A stretch of DNA of 64,000 bases from JALHFZ01 sp963674625 (GTDB lineage Bacteria > Synergistota > Synergistia > Synergistales > Aminobacteriaceae), in the NCBI GenBank assembly GCA_963674625.2, contig CAXXXO010000003.1:372001-436000 (forward strand), written 5' to 3'. A program made the position numbers and the translations under genes. A model generated the notes under the pieces. That model saw nothing but the letters and a program-made list of their open reading frames with translations, ran no database searches and was not told the origin of the DNA. Of this stretch, positions 46,775 to 55,962 are shown piece by piece. Every line of letters starts with the position of its first letter. The stretch's first letter is position 1.

Positions 46775-48298
46775 TTACCAGCTGTAGTTGTATGTATAGT
46801 ATCTCATCATGGGATCCGCAAAAACTCCCTTGAGACCGGTCACAGCAGCCATTGTCCGTTTCCCTGTATAGCAGGGGACATACAGACTTTCATCCCTAAC
46901 GATCTCGCAAACTTTCAGATAGTATTCTCTCCGTTTCGGCTCATCCAGGGAAAGGCGGGCTTTTTCGAGATACATATCGAGGTCTTTGTTTTTTACCCCC
47001 ATGTAATTGTTCCCCTTGCCGTCAGCCTCGCTGCTGTGGAGAAAGGGATACGTGCAGAAATCGGCATCGACGACAGAGATTGCATGGGCATAGAAGGTAA
47101 TGTCGAACTGCCCCTTTGCAAAGGCCAGATCGAACCAGCTTGCCCGTTCCATCGCCTCAACCTTAACATTGATGCCGACCTTTTTAAGCTGGGCCTGAAG
47201 TATTTCCGCCGGTTTCGTATAATTCGCAGCTCCGATGACTCTCATTGTCACATTCAGGCCATCGGGATAACCAGCTTCCTTAACGAGGGCTTTCGCCTTT
47301 TCGGGATCATAGGCGAGTCCTTTAAAATCCTTGGGAGCCTGCGGGCAGAGGGGGGTAATTCCTACATCTGTGGGGTCCGCCATTCCGTTGACAGCGCCGA
47401 GGATCAGATCCTCCTTGTCGATCGCCCTTGCGACAGCTTCACGAAGCTTTTTGTCTGCAAAGATCCCTTTGTGATTGAATGAAACAAGGAACGTGCACGC
47501 CTGCGGAGCTTCGTAGTATGTAAGGTTGGGATTTTGTTTGATGGCATCCCGGTCGGAATAATCCTGCGCAGGCTGCATCATGTCGAGTTCGCCGCTCTCA
47601 AGAGACATCAATGCGGAGTTGTCGTCTTTGATGACCCTGACGATAAGATTCTTGATGGGCGCAGCGCCTCTGTAGTATTCCGGAAAGGCCTCCATCACGA
47701 TCTTCTCGCCGCTTTTCACTTCCTTTAGCATATATGGGCCGGTGCCGACCGGGTTCTGGGCAAACTTTGCCGGGTCCGACTCATACACTTTTTTCGGAAC
47801 GATCGATGTGCTGGAGGAGACCAGGCAGCCGATGATAGGGATATAGGCATGCTTGAGAGTCAGCTTGACAGTTTTGTCGTCGATTTTGCTCGCTTCCTTC
47901 ATCACGCTGGTGAATTTGCTCGTGAAAGGAGAGGCGATTGCCGTATTCAGGGAAAAAACGACATCATCGGCAGTCATGACATCACCGTTATGGAATTTGA
48001 CCCCATCCCGAATCGTAAATACGAGTTCATTTCCCTCGTCATTGAACTTATAGGCTGTGCAGAGGGCCGGAACAAATGAGCCGTCGGGCTGTTCCCTGAA
48101 CAGTGAATCGAATATCTGATAATGCTGTTTCCAATCGTTCAGGTCGGTCGTTCGATAAGGATCGAAAGTTTTCTGGTCAGCAACGTTTCTCATGCTGATG
48201 GAATCTTTCTTTCCGTCAGCAGCGTACGCGCCGGTTGAGGCCAGAAGCATTACCGCGGCGAGGATCAGCACACCAAGAACAACTGCCATCTTCTTCAA
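46775..48298 (-). CDS. dppA: Peptide ABC transporter substrate-binding protein (DppA/SBP_bac_5)
   Basis: This is a periplasmic solute-binding protein, 507 aa. The signal peptide (MAVVLGVLILAAVMLLAST, cleavage near GAYAADG) is followed by the family 5 core with LCTAYKFNDEGNELVFTIRD and GVKFHNGDVMTADDVVFSL, and LREAVARAIDKEDLILG. The start is TTG at 48298 with GGAGG seven bases upstream; the internal ATG at 48289 is too far from that site. It lies next to rraA genes and dppB. Confidence 0.93.
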   Translation of the reverse strand: MKKMAVVLGVLILAAVMLLASTGAYAADGKKDSISMRNVADQKTFDPYRTTDLNDWKQHYQIFDSLFREQPDGSFVPALCTAYKFNDEGNELVFTIRDGVKFHNGDVMTADDVVFSLNTAIASPFTSKFTSVMKEASKIDDKTVKLTLKHAYIPIIGCLVSSSTSIVPKKVYESDPAKFAQNPVGTGPYMLKEVKSGEKIVMEAFPEYYRGAAPIKNLIVRVIKDDNSALMSLESGELDMMQPAQDYSDRDAIKQNPNLTYYEAPQACTFLVSFNHKGIFADKKLREAVARAIDKEDLILGAVNGMADPTDVGITPLCPQAPKDFKGLAYDPEKAKALVKEAGYPDGLNVTMRVIGAANYTKPAEILQAQLKKVGINVKVEAMERASWFDLAFAKGQFDITFYAHAISVVDADFCTYPFLHSSEADGKGNNYMGVKNKDLDMYLEKARLSLDEPKRREYYLKVCEIVRDESLYVPCYTGKRTMAAVTGLKGVFADPMMRYYTYNYSW

Positions 48299-48345
48299 TT
48301 GAATTCCTCCTCACAATTTAATGGAGCTTCAAACGAACTCTTGGA

Positions 48346-49029
48346 CTACTCGGGAGTACAATTTTTTTTGATGCCGTCGATTACGTTCTGTTTGTCATAT
48401 TCGAAGAATTTTACGACATCAAAATCATCGCGCTGCAAAAATTTATATCCCTCCTTCTCCACTTTTTCAGCACGAAGCATTTCATTTCTTGTCATTTTCT
48501 CCGCAGCGGTCAAAAGCTCTTCGAAATCTTCGGGGAGAATGACAACTCCGTCAGCATCTCCGAACACAACATCCCCTGGCTTCACAACAGCTCCGCCGCA
48601 TTGAACGGGAATCTGAACTTCTCCGTTCGTTCCAGTGCAGAGAGTGGTAACAGGAGAATAGCCTGTACAAAATACCGGGAATCCCAACTTTTCGAGGCCT
48701 ATACGGTCCGTAACAGGACCATCGACAATAAGCCCTCCGAGTTCACGATGCTTCATCATCAGCGCGAGCTGGTCTCCCGCACTGGCGAAAATATCCTCTC
48801 CTCCTCTGTCAACCACAATAACCGAACCCTTTTCGGCTTTCATGATTCCATAGTACAAAGCTGATCCATCCCGTTCGGTCGCTCTCACGGTATAGGCATG
48901 TCCGACCATTTTAAACCATGGAACTACAGGCTTGATTCTGGGATGCATGAATCCGTGCTGAAGATGATGGCCGAACTGCGCAGGGGCAACAGACATGATT
49001 CGGGCAATAAGTTCAGGCGTTAAGTGCAT
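48346..49029 (-). CDS. RraA family protein (paralogue 1)
   Basis: This 227 aa protein belongs to the RraA/HMG-aldolase superfamily, whose members include 4-hydroxy-4-methyl-2-oxoglutarate and carboxy-oxoadipate aldolases and regulators of RNase E. It shows GKGSVIVVDRGG-like GSVIVVDRGGEDIF, then GGLIVDGPVTDRIGLEKLGF. In aldolases this motif is VIDGxxRD, but here the Arg is Thr (PVTDR). The N-terminal Asp region also reads FGHHLQHG instead of the usual DA. It resembles paralogue 2 closely. AGGAGG precedes the ATG. Confidence 0.85.
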   Translation of the reverse strand: MHLTPELIARIMSVAPAQFGHHLQHGFMHPRIKPVVPWFKMVGHAYTVRATERDGSALYYGIMKAEKGSVIVVDRGGEDIFASAGDQLALMMKHRELGGLIVDGPVTDRIGLEKLGFPVFCTGYSPVTTLCTGTNGEVQIPVQCGGAVVKPGDVVFGDADGVVILPEDFEELLTAAEKMTRNEMLRAEKVEKEGYKFLQRDDFDVVKFFEYDKQNVIDGIKKNCTPE

Positions 49030-49041
49030 TCTGAAAACCTC

Positions 49042-49722
49042 CTAATATTGACAATGTCGTTTTTTGACATCGGAAAGAGAAGCTGAAACGTTTGATTCAA
49101 AGAATTTAACGACATCAAAATCCTTGCGTTTATTATAAATAAAACCCTTTTCCAATTTTTCCCGCATAGCTGCTTCGTCTGCAGTTTTCTTCTCTGCAGC
49201 TTCGAGATAGGGCATGTAATCTTCGGGAAGTACGATGACCCCATCCGCATCCCCAAAAATGAGATCTCCCGTCCTGACAACCGCTCCGCCGCACTCGACC
49301 GGGATTTCCACCTCTCCGCTGGTCCCCGTCACATTACAGGTAACCGGGGAGAACCCTTTGCAGAACACAGGAAATCCCATTTTCTTCAGCGCAATCTTGT
49401 CCGTTGCAGGTCCGTCAATTACTATCCCGGCCATGCCGCACCCTCGGGTCATCTCAGCAAAAAACTCTCCCACGCAGGCGAAGGAATGATCTCCAGCCCT
49501 GTCGACAACGATAACCGATCCTTTGGGTGCCTTCTGGATGGCATAATAAAGGGCCGATGAATCCCTTTCGTTCAGCCGAACGGTGTAAGCAGGCCCAATT
49601 ACTTTCATTTCATCGCAGACGGGCTTTACTTCCGGCCTCATAAATCCTTTGGTAATATGATGTCCAATCGTCGCAGGCTCAACCTTCATAAATCGGTCTT
49701 TGATTTCCTGGGTAAATTGCAC
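49042..49722 (-). CDS. RraA family protein (paralogue 2)
   Basis: This 226 aa protein is a close relative of paralogue 1. It has the same ATIGHHITKGFM start and GPAYTVRLNERDSSALYY. The motif GIVIDGPATDKIALKKMGF again replaces the aldolase Arg by Thr. CGGAVVRTGDLIFGDADGVIVLPEDY is conserved. It starts at GTG 49722 with GGAGG seven bases upstream. It is 12 bases upstream of paralogue 1. Confidence 0.85.
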   Translation of the reverse strand: MQFTQEIKDRFMKVEPATIGHHITKGFMRPEVKPVCDEMKVIGPAYTVRLNERDSSALYYAIQKAPKGSVIVVDRAGDHSFACVGEFFAEMTRGCGMAGIVIDGPATDKIALKKMGFPVFCKGFSPVTCNVTGTSGEVEIPVECGGAVVRTGDLIFGDADGVIVLPEDYMPYLEAAEKKTADEAAMREKLEKGFIYNKRKDFDVVKFFESNVSASLSDVKKRHCQY

Positions 49723-49799
49723 TGTTTTTCCTCCTTTTTATATTCCTGGCTTTTACATGTCTTTGCTCATACGGAAATTGCAGAGAAGAGAAACACTGC

Positions 49800-50462
49800 C
49801 TACGATTTGAATACGGATATGGATTCTTTCAGCTTCAGCAGGTCGAAAAGCTTTTCTCCTTTCTTTATCCGTTCTTCCAATTCCTCTTCTTTTTTTTGTA
49901 TGGCTTGAGCCTTCTGTAAAATTTCCTCAACATGAGAAGCGGGAACAACGACAACACCATCGGCGTCTCCGGCAATGAGATCTCCGGGAGAAACTGAAAC
50001 TCCGCCGCAGGAAATCGGAACGTTGATGGAACCCGGCGATGCCTTGAACCCCCCCTGAGGAGAGACTGCTCCGGCGAAGACAGGGAACCCGAGCTCTATC
50101 AAGTACTGAGAGTCCCGAACGCCGCCGTCGATGACTATACCCCCGAGTTTTTTGCACAGTGCCATACGGGTCATCAATCCTCCCCAGAGCCCCGTGTCTG
50201 GAATTGATCCTGCATCGACAACAAGTATGTCTCCCTCCCGGGCCATGTCCAGGGCCACATGAAGGGCGAGATTGTCCGCCCTATAGGTCTGCACAGTAAA
50301 AGCGGATCCTGCCATTCTCATTGCCGGGGCGAGGGGCTTTATCCGATAGGACATACACCCGAACCGTCCTCGGGCATCGCCTATGTTCGCCACGGAAAGA
50401 TCTTTAAAACCCAGAACAGTTTCCGGCGGAATACGATCAAAACAGGTATTGATTATGAACAT
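49800..50462 (-). CDS. RraA family protein (paralogue 3, aldolase-like active site)
   Basis: This 220 aa protein is the first gene of the nine-gene cassette. Unlike the other two it keeps canonical features: SVANIGDARGRFG near residue 23 and GGIVIDGGVRDSQYLIELGFPVFAG with the Arg-Asp pair near 117-118, the metal and pyruvate-binding pair of HMG aldolase/oxaloacetate decarboxylases. It is therefore the one with a predicted lyase activity. It starts with AGGAG upstream of ATG 50462. Confidence 0.88.
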   Translation of the reverse strand: MFIINTCFDRIPPETVLGFKDLSVANIGDARGRFGCMSYRIKPLAPAMRMAGSAFTVQTYRADNLALHVALDMAREGDILVVDAGSIPDTGLWGGLMTRMALCKKLGGIVIDGGVRDSQYLIELGFPVFAGAVSPQGGFKASPGSINVPISCGGVSVSPGDLIAGDADGVVVVPASHVEEILQKAQAIQKKEEELEERIKKGEKLFDLLKLKESISVFKS

Positions 50463-50975
50463 CCGAATTCTCCTTCGCCTTTTTTAAAAACCAGAGTTAC
50501 ATTCATGAAAACGGTCTTAGATTTTCCGAAGATAATGATATGCTGGTCACTTCTCTTTTGTTCATATTGGTTAGGAGAATCGACAGGGGAATATCTTTTT
50601 TCCATTTGGCATTATATCGAAAACTTTTGTAAATGTCTTCCATGCTGTACTGAAAATGACCCCTCATGTAATTTTGATGCCGTCTCTGTAAAGCTATAAG
50701 AGTGCCAAGGCCCGACTCCGGGAGCGAATGCAGGAAAGGGATATCAACAATGTCATAATTTCAGGCTTTCAGAGTTCCCATCAAAACAACGACTTTTCTT
50801 TCCGTCATAAATGCCTTCTTATTCCGATACGCCCTGAAAGAAATCTTCTTAAAACCAGGAAAAACCCGAGATGTTATGTTCATTAAAATTATAGAGAGAA
50901 AATATATAGATGTAAAATGAATATTTAAAATGTATAATATAAAAAAATCACATATTATAGGAGGGAGCCTTTTTC
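50463..50975. other. Divergent intergenic region between rraA3 and lysR
   Basis: This 513-base region becomes very AT-rich near the lysR side. TATAAT occurs at 50933-50938 before lysR with a weak -35. It should contain the LysR binding sites and the operon promoter, but I see no unambiguous T-N11-A palindrome. There is no gene. Confidence 0.5.
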
Positions 50976-51851
50976 ATGCTGGGCAGCAGCATCGAGACAT
51001 TTCTTGCCATAGTTTCCGCCGGAAGCCTCAGCAATGCGGCAGAGATGCTGAATATAACACAGTCCGCGGTCAGTCTTCGATTGAAGAATCTCGAAGGTGA
51101 ACTTGGCACCATCTTGTTTGACAGAGCGCGGGGAGAAAAAAACGTCACCCTTACCCCTGCGGGGAAAGCTTTTCTGCCCTCGGCAGAACAAATTCGGTGC
51201 CTCATCCAACAGTCTTCCCCAAAGACAGCTTACTCAGGACTTCTCAGAATCGGAGCTGTCGACAGTGTTCATGCCTTTCTTCTCCCTCCTTTGTATCATT
51301 CTCTCCTCAGCTGCCGGCCATCCCTGCAATTGGCCCTTGAAACCCATCAGAGCTGGCAGCTTTCCGAACGGCTTGAAAGGCGGGAACTCGACGTTGGATT
51401 TGCCCTTTCTGCACGCTACAATCCTCATTTGAAGGTAGAGCCCCTGTTTCAGGAACGATTTTTCGTCATGAGGCTTTTCAGGGATGATAACCGTACGACG
51501 ATAGGACACAACGAACTCGATCCCGATGAAGAACTCCGTATTCACTGGGGCGAAGAGTATATGATGTGGCATGACAAGCTCTGGAATCCCCATATTCCCT
51601 CAGCTGTTCATCTCGATACCTTGACGCTGATTTGCGCTTTGATGGTCCGCCCCGAACAATGGGCAATCGTTCCTGAGTCCGCCATGAAAAAAAATTCAAA
51701 TGCATACCTTTTTCAGGAACTCGACTTGGCACCACCTCCAAGAATCTGCTATAAGATCACTCATTGGCATCCGCGCCTCGGAGCTCTGGAGGGTTTGAGG
51801 ATTCTCGAAGGGGTACTCGATTCTTTCCGTAATGCTTCCTTTTTTTTATGA
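50976..51851 (+). CDS. LysR-family transcriptional regulator
   Basis: This 291 aa regulator is divergent from the rraA-dpp operon, so it likely controls that operon in response to a pathway metabolite. The N-terminal winged HTH contains FLAIVSAGSLSNAAEMLNITQSAVSLRLKNLE and LFDRARGEKNVTLTPAGKAFL. The C-terminal ligand-binding domain spans about 85-285. The Shine-Dalgarno GGAGGG precedes ATG 50976. The inducer is not predictable from sequence. Confidence 0.9.
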   Translation: MLGSSIETFLAIVSAGSLSNAAEMLNITQSAVSLRLKNLEGELGTILFDRARGEKNVTLTPAGKAFLPSAEQIRCLIQQSSPKTAYSGLLRIGAVDSVHAFLLPPLYHSLLSCRPSLQLALETHQSWQLSERLERRELDVGFALSARYNPHLKVEPLFQERFFVMRLFRDDNRTTIGHNELDPDEELRIHWGEEYMMWHDKLWNPHIPSAVHLDTLTLICALMVRPEQWAIVPESAMKKNSNAYLFQELDLAPPPRICYKITHWHPRLGALEGLRILEGVLDSFRNASFFL

Positions 51852-52089
51852 CGCTGAAATTGTAATCAAGCCCCGGAAGGGTGTCGGAAAAGACGATCAC
51901 TGCCGATCGGAAATCTTCGCCATCTCAGCAAATCCGGGATTTTGCGGCCGGTAGAATAAATTCTCTTCCAGCCAGCGGAGGAAGACGCTTGGCTCAGAAG
52001 CAAAGAAAAAGGGCTGCGCAGAGGCAGCCCTTTCGAGGGGGAACACGGACCCTTGTAGCGTCCTCTAATGTCCGGTCGTCAGGAAGGAG
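51852..52089. other. Convergent intergenic region
   Basis: This region lies between lysR and the tctC stop and contains only the tctC terminator. No other element was seen. Confidence 0.6.
52008..52033 (-). terminator. Terminator after tctC
   Basis: AAAGGGCTGC and GCAGCCCTTT pair around a 6-base loop, followed on the minus strand by TTTC. Confidence 0.82.
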
Positions 52090-53064
52090 CTATTTCGTCT
52101 CCTTGTACAGACCGACCTGCTGGAGAAGATCTTTGAACTGGGCATCCTGCTTCGTGAGGAATTCCCGGGATTTTTCCGGCCCCCAGGCGAGAATCATCGA
52201 GCCGGATTCGTTCATGAACTTTTTGAAGGTTTCGCTTTCGGTGGCCGCCTTGAAGGCGGAATAGAGCTTGTCCACAACTTCCTTCGGGGTACCCTTGGGG
52301 GCCAGGACCTGTCTCGTGTTGTGCATCACCACATCATATCCCTGCTCCATGAAAGTCGGTACATCGGGGAATGCTGCGACCCGCTCCTCGCTCATGACGC
52401 CGAGGGGGCGGATTTCCCCCGCATCGTAGAGGGATTTCGCCGTGACAGGAGCTGCCTGGCATGCGTCCACATGGCCGCCCGCAACGAGAGCCGGCCCTGC
52501 TGATTCTCCTCCGGACTGGCTGGCAATTTTGAATTTCACGCCTTCCTTTACCTCGAGAAGCTGCAGTCCAAGGCGGGTGATGGATCCGGGGTTCGATGCC
52601 GCGACGGTGATCGTGTCCGGCCGTTTTTTGGCATCTTCCACGAACTCCTTGAGGGTCTTCCAGGGAGCATCTTTTTTGACCCAGAGGCCGCCCGGATCGG
52701 AGTTAAAGGTGATGACAACTTCAAAGGCTTCCTGGCCGATAGGGATGACCCCCATGTACTTGTGGGTAGAGATGGTCCCCGTGGTATTGCCGATCGTGTA
52801 GCCGTCCGGTTTCGCCTGGGAAATTTCAACATAGGCCTTCGCTCCGGAACCGCCGGGCTTGTTGACGATGACGATTGGCTGTCCGAGATGCTTCTCGGCC
52901 TCCGCGCAGAGAACTCTGCTGACGAGGTCCGATCCTCCGCCGGTCGCCCAGCCGATGATGTAGGTTACCGGACGGTTGGGAAAATCATCTGCGCCGAGGG
53001 CAGGCAGTGCAAAAACCCCCGCCAAACACAGTGCTGCCGCAAGAACTGCCGCTTTGAATCTCAT
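52090..53064 (-). CDS. tctC: Tripartite tricarboxylate transporter substrate-binding protein
   Basis: This is a periplasmic TctC/Bug-family binding protein of 324 aa. The signal peptide (MRFKAAVLAAALCLAGVFAL, PALGADD) is followed by PVTYIIGWATGGGSDLVSR, GQPIVIVNKPGGSGAKAY and KPDGYTIGNTTGTIST, all typical of the family. The open frame extends further upstream to 53169, but ATG 53064 has GGAGG eight bases before. It is the last gene of a tctB-tctA-tctC set. The ligand is probably a carboxylate. Confidence 0.93.
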   Translation of the reverse strand: MRFKAAVLAAALCLAGVFALPALGADDFPNRPVTYIIGWATGGGSDLVSRVLCAEAEKHLGQPIVIVNKPGGSGAKAYVEISQAKPDGYTIGNTTGTISTHKYMGVIPIGQEAFEVVITFNSDPGGLWVKKDAPWKTLKEFVEDAKKRPDTITVAASNPGSITRLGLQLLEVKEGVKFKIASQSGGESAGPALVAGGHVDACQAAPVTAKSLYDAGEIRPLGVMSEERVAAFPDVPTFMEQGYDVVMHNTRQVLAPKGTPKEVVDKLYSAFKAATESETFKKFMNESGSMILAWGPEKSREFLTKQDAQFKDLLQQVGLYKETK

Positions 53065-53081
53065 ATACTGCACCTCCCTTT

Positions 53082-54566
53082 CTAGTCGCTTTCGCATTTT
53101 TTGAGTCTGAGCATCCTGCACAAGGGGTACAGGATCATAACCGCAGTCAGAATCCAGAGCACGATACAAATGGGCGACGTGAAAATCGGCATGACCCCCG
53201 ATATTTCGATCGTGCTCCGCAGATTATTCTCGAACATGGGCCCGAGGATGAGTCCAAGGATAATGGTCCCCGGCCTGATACCGAGCCTGTTGAGAAAGAA
53301 GCCGATTATGCCTGCCGCTAGCATTATCCCGACATCGAAAAAGCTGTTTTTGAGGGCGAAGGAACCGATGATGCAGAGAACGGCGATGGCGGGAAGCATG
53401 ACTTCTTTCTTGACGGCAAGAATCCACGGAGCGATTTTCGCCGTGGCAAGCCCCCATAGAAGAAGGGAAAACTGGGCGACGAGAAGTCCTATGAAAATCG
53501 TGTTGATGAGAACCGGCTGAGTGGTGAAGAGCATGGGACCGGGCCGGAGATTATGGATGAGAAGTGCGCCGAGAAGGATCGCTGCGGGAGAGCTTCCCGG
53601 AACTCCGAGGGTAAGCAGCGGGACCATGGCGCCGCCCACGGAGGCGTTGTTGGCCGTCTCTGCGGCGATGATTCCTTCAGGAATTCCCGTGCCGAATTTT
53701 TCCGGCTCTTTGGAGGACTGCATGGCATGGTTGTAGCTTATGATCGAAGCGATAGTGCCTCCGGCGCCTGGAAGGACGCCTATGACAATCCCGATGAAGC
53801 TTGCAGGGAAAAAACCCTTCAGAACCTTCATAAAATCTGACCTGGAAAGAAATAGCCTTCTGATGTTTTTGTTGATAATCCCTTCAGTTGAACTGTCCAG
53901 TATCTGGGAAATAACCTCCGCAAGGCCGAAAAGACCAATGACGACGGGGATGAAATTTATGCCCGACATGAGTTCCAGGGAACCGAAGGTAAAACGGGAG
54001 ACGTTGGTGAAGTTGTCCATTCCCACCGTCGAAAGCAGGACGCCCAGGACAACTCCCGCGAATCCCCTGGCGAGGGATTTGCCGGACACGGCGACGATGG
54101 CGCTGAGGCCGAAAACCGCAAGAACCGTATATTCCGCCGGTCCGAAGCGAAGGGCGAAACGGGCGAGAACGGGAGCGATGATGATCAGGGCTATAACTCC
54201 GGCGATTCCGCCGAGGGTGGAGCCCACCGTGGCGAGGCTGATGGCCCTTCCGGCTTCTCCCCTCTGGGCCATAGGATACCCGTCGAGGGAGGTCATCACT
54301 GAAGGCGGAGCACCTGGAATGTTGAGGAGAATGGCCGAATAGGCTCCTCCGAAGACGGCCCCCGTGTAGAGGCCCAGAAGCATCAGAATCCCCTCGGAAG
54401 GTGGCATGTAAAAGGTTATCGGCAGCATAAGGGCCATCCCCATGGTGGCCGAAAGCCCAGGCAGCGCCCCGACAATTATTCCCAGGGCACTTCCGCCGAA
54501 GATGAGCCCGATCATTTTGAAGGTGAAGACGGTTTGCAGTGCGGCGAAGAGGGACACGGCATTCAA
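53082..54566 (-). CDS. tctA: Tripartite tricarboxylate transporter permease, TctA
   Basis: This is the large membrane subunit, 494 aa and about 12 membrane spans. Family motifs are GALPGLSATMGMALMLP, GLYTGAVFGGAYSAILLNIPG (residues about 67-87), APPSVMTSLDGYPMAQRGEAGRA and the repeated GVLPGAGGTIASIISY. Two homologous halves are apparent around such loops. AAAGG precedes the ATG. Confidence 0.95.
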   Translation of the reverse strand: MNAVSLFAALQTVFTFKMIGLIFGGSALGIIVGALPGLSATMGMALMLPITFYMPPSEGILMLLGLYTGAVFGGAYSAILLNIPGAPPSVMTSLDGYPMAQRGEAGRAISLATVGSTLGGIAGVIALIIIAPVLARFALRFGPAEYTVLAVFGLSAIVAVSGKSLARGFAGVVLGVLLSTVGMDNFTNVSRFTFGSLELMSGINFIPVVIGLFGLAEVISQILDSSTEGIINKNIRRLFLSRSDFMKVLKGFFPASFIGIVIGVLPGAGGTIASIISYNHAMQSSKEPEKFGTGIPEGIIAAETANNASVGGAMVPLLTLGVPGSSPAAILLGALLIHNLRPGPMLFTTQPVLINTIFIGLLVAQFSLLLWGLATAKIAPWILAVKKEVMLPAIAVLCIIGSFALKNSFFDVGIMLAAGIIGFFLNRLGIRPGTIILGLILGPMFENNLRSTIEISGVMPIFTSPICIVLWILTAVMILYPLCRMLRLKKCESD

Positions 54567-54606
54567 CCTTTCTTTCCGGGGAAAATATTCGAGAGTCGGC
54601 TTACCA

Positions 54607-55074
54607 TCAATATCCCCAGGGACCTATCGGCAGAGGAACACGAAGAAGAACGGAAAAAAGATAGTAGAGGGCGCCGACGAATAGAGCGGTCCGGAGGAAA
54701 TTCAGCAGAAATTTCCTCTCTCCGAGGAGATGCTGGGAAAACATCATGAAGAGGGTTGACGTGAGGGCGAAGCCGAATCTCGGCAGAAGATAAAGGTTTC
54801 CGCCGACAAGCAGTATGAAGGAAACGGCCCGAACTACGGCTTCCCGGGTCGGTCGGATTTCAAAGACCGCCTTTTCTGGACGCCGAACTCCCTGAAACAG
54901 TATCACGGCTCCGAGAAAAATGAGAGCCCAGCTCAGCATTTGGGGAAAAAATTTCGGCGAAAGTGCCCGAAATTCCTCTGCGGCCTCAGAGAACTGAGAG
55001 ACCAGATAAAGCATTCCTCCGCTGAATAGAACGAGAGCGGAACCAAGAATAGTTGAAGAATTTTTTGTCAGCAT
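54607..55074 (-). CDS. tctB: Tripartite tricarboxylate transporter small permease, TctB
   Basis: This small membrane subunit is 155 aa with four membrane spans (LGSALVLFSGGMLYLV, MLSWALIFLGAVILF, AVSFILLVGGNLYLL, ALFVGALYYLFSVL) and the family pattern SPKFFPQ. The Shine-Dalgarno is poor, so translation may be coupled to the upstream VOC gene. Confidence 0.85.
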   Translation of the reverse strand: MLTKNSSTILGSALVLFSGGMLYLVSQFSEAAEEFRALSPKFFPQMLSWALIFLGAVILFQGVRRPEKAVFEIRPTREAVVRAVSFILLVGGNLYLLPRFGFALTSTLFMMFSQHLLGERKFLLNFLRTALFVGALYYLFSVLLRVPLPIGPWGY

Positions 55075-55087
55075 GACGTTTAATACG

Positions 55088-55507
55088 CTACTTTTGGAAA
55101 GTGTCCTTCACTTCTGATTCAGGTACGCCCTTTTCCGGTTCCTTTCTCTGGCCGTCGCACATCTGCAGACGCCATCCATCGGGATCCCTGAGACGGACAT
55201 TTCCCCTTCCCGTATGTCGGTTTCTGTAGGGTTCGTTGCTGAACTCAATCCCCTCTTTCTTGAGTTCTTCATAGGTTTTTATCAGGTCGTCTGTCTTGAA
55301 GGCAATATGGTTGACTCCGATATTTTCCTCGTCGATGACTGTATGGATCTCGAAAATAGGCTGGTTGGGACCGGGAAGCTGGAGCTCAGCCGAACCGCCG
55401 TGGTGATCAGTCCACTGAAGTAGCTTGAAACCAAGTTTCTGGTAAAAATCGACGTACTCCTTCACGTTGTTGACGATGATTTCAATGTGGTCGATCTGCG
55501 TGATCAT
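55088..55507 (-). CDS. VOC-superfamily (glyoxalase/dioxygenase-like) protein
   Basis: This 139 aa protein has one VOC module: IDHIEIIVNNVKEYVDFYQKLGF at the start and VNHIAFKTDDLIKTYEEL near 67, then NVRLRDPDGWRLQM near 105. His7 and His69 and the Glu-like positions fit a metal site. It could be a methylmalonyl-CoA epimerase-like or dioxygenase-like enzyme. It is the first gene in the tct cassette, so it may act on the imported acid. Reaction unknown. Confidence 0.85.
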   Translation of the reverse strand: MITQIDHIEIIVNNVKEYVDFYQKLGFKLLQWTDHHGGSAELQLPGPNQPIFEIHTVIDEENIGVNHIAFKTDDLIKTYEELKKEGIEFSNEPYRNRHTGRGNVRLRDPDGWRLQMCDGQRKEPEKGVPESEVKDTFQK

Positions 55508-55962
55508 TCTTCATACCCCCTGAAAGAATTCTTTTGCGATGCGGCGTTTCCTTTTGAAAGTTAATCTCACATAATAAGACAAAATTTATCATCTACATTA
55601 TACATAATATCTTTAAAAATTTCCAGATTACTTTCCATTATTTTTCTGCGAGAAGTGATAAAGTTATTTCTTGCCCTCCTGCGTTGTCGGATTTACACTT
55701 TTTTTCAAAAATATATACGGAAAGCTCAATGGAGAATTCATTGGAGAATGCATTTATGTGCGTTTGGCGGAAATAATTTCTGAAGGGAGCTGAAAATCTT
55801 GAATTGTTACTCCAGCGGACATTCCAAAGAAAAGAAAATCTTTTCAGCTGTAATGAATTCAGACCTTATCGTCAGCCGGAGTTTTGATTCCCCTGCTGTT
55901 CCCCATGCTCCGGGCATCCGTTTGCGCCTCAGGAATACTTCTTTTTCAAAAAGGAGCGGCCA
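55508..55962. other. Divergent intergenic region
   Basis: This is an AT-rich stretch of 455 bases between the tct cassette and the plus-strand membrane protein gene. TATAAT occurs on the minus strand at 55597-55602, a likely -10 box for the VOC-tct transcript, but its -35 is weak. No gene of either strand is supported. Confidence 0.5.
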
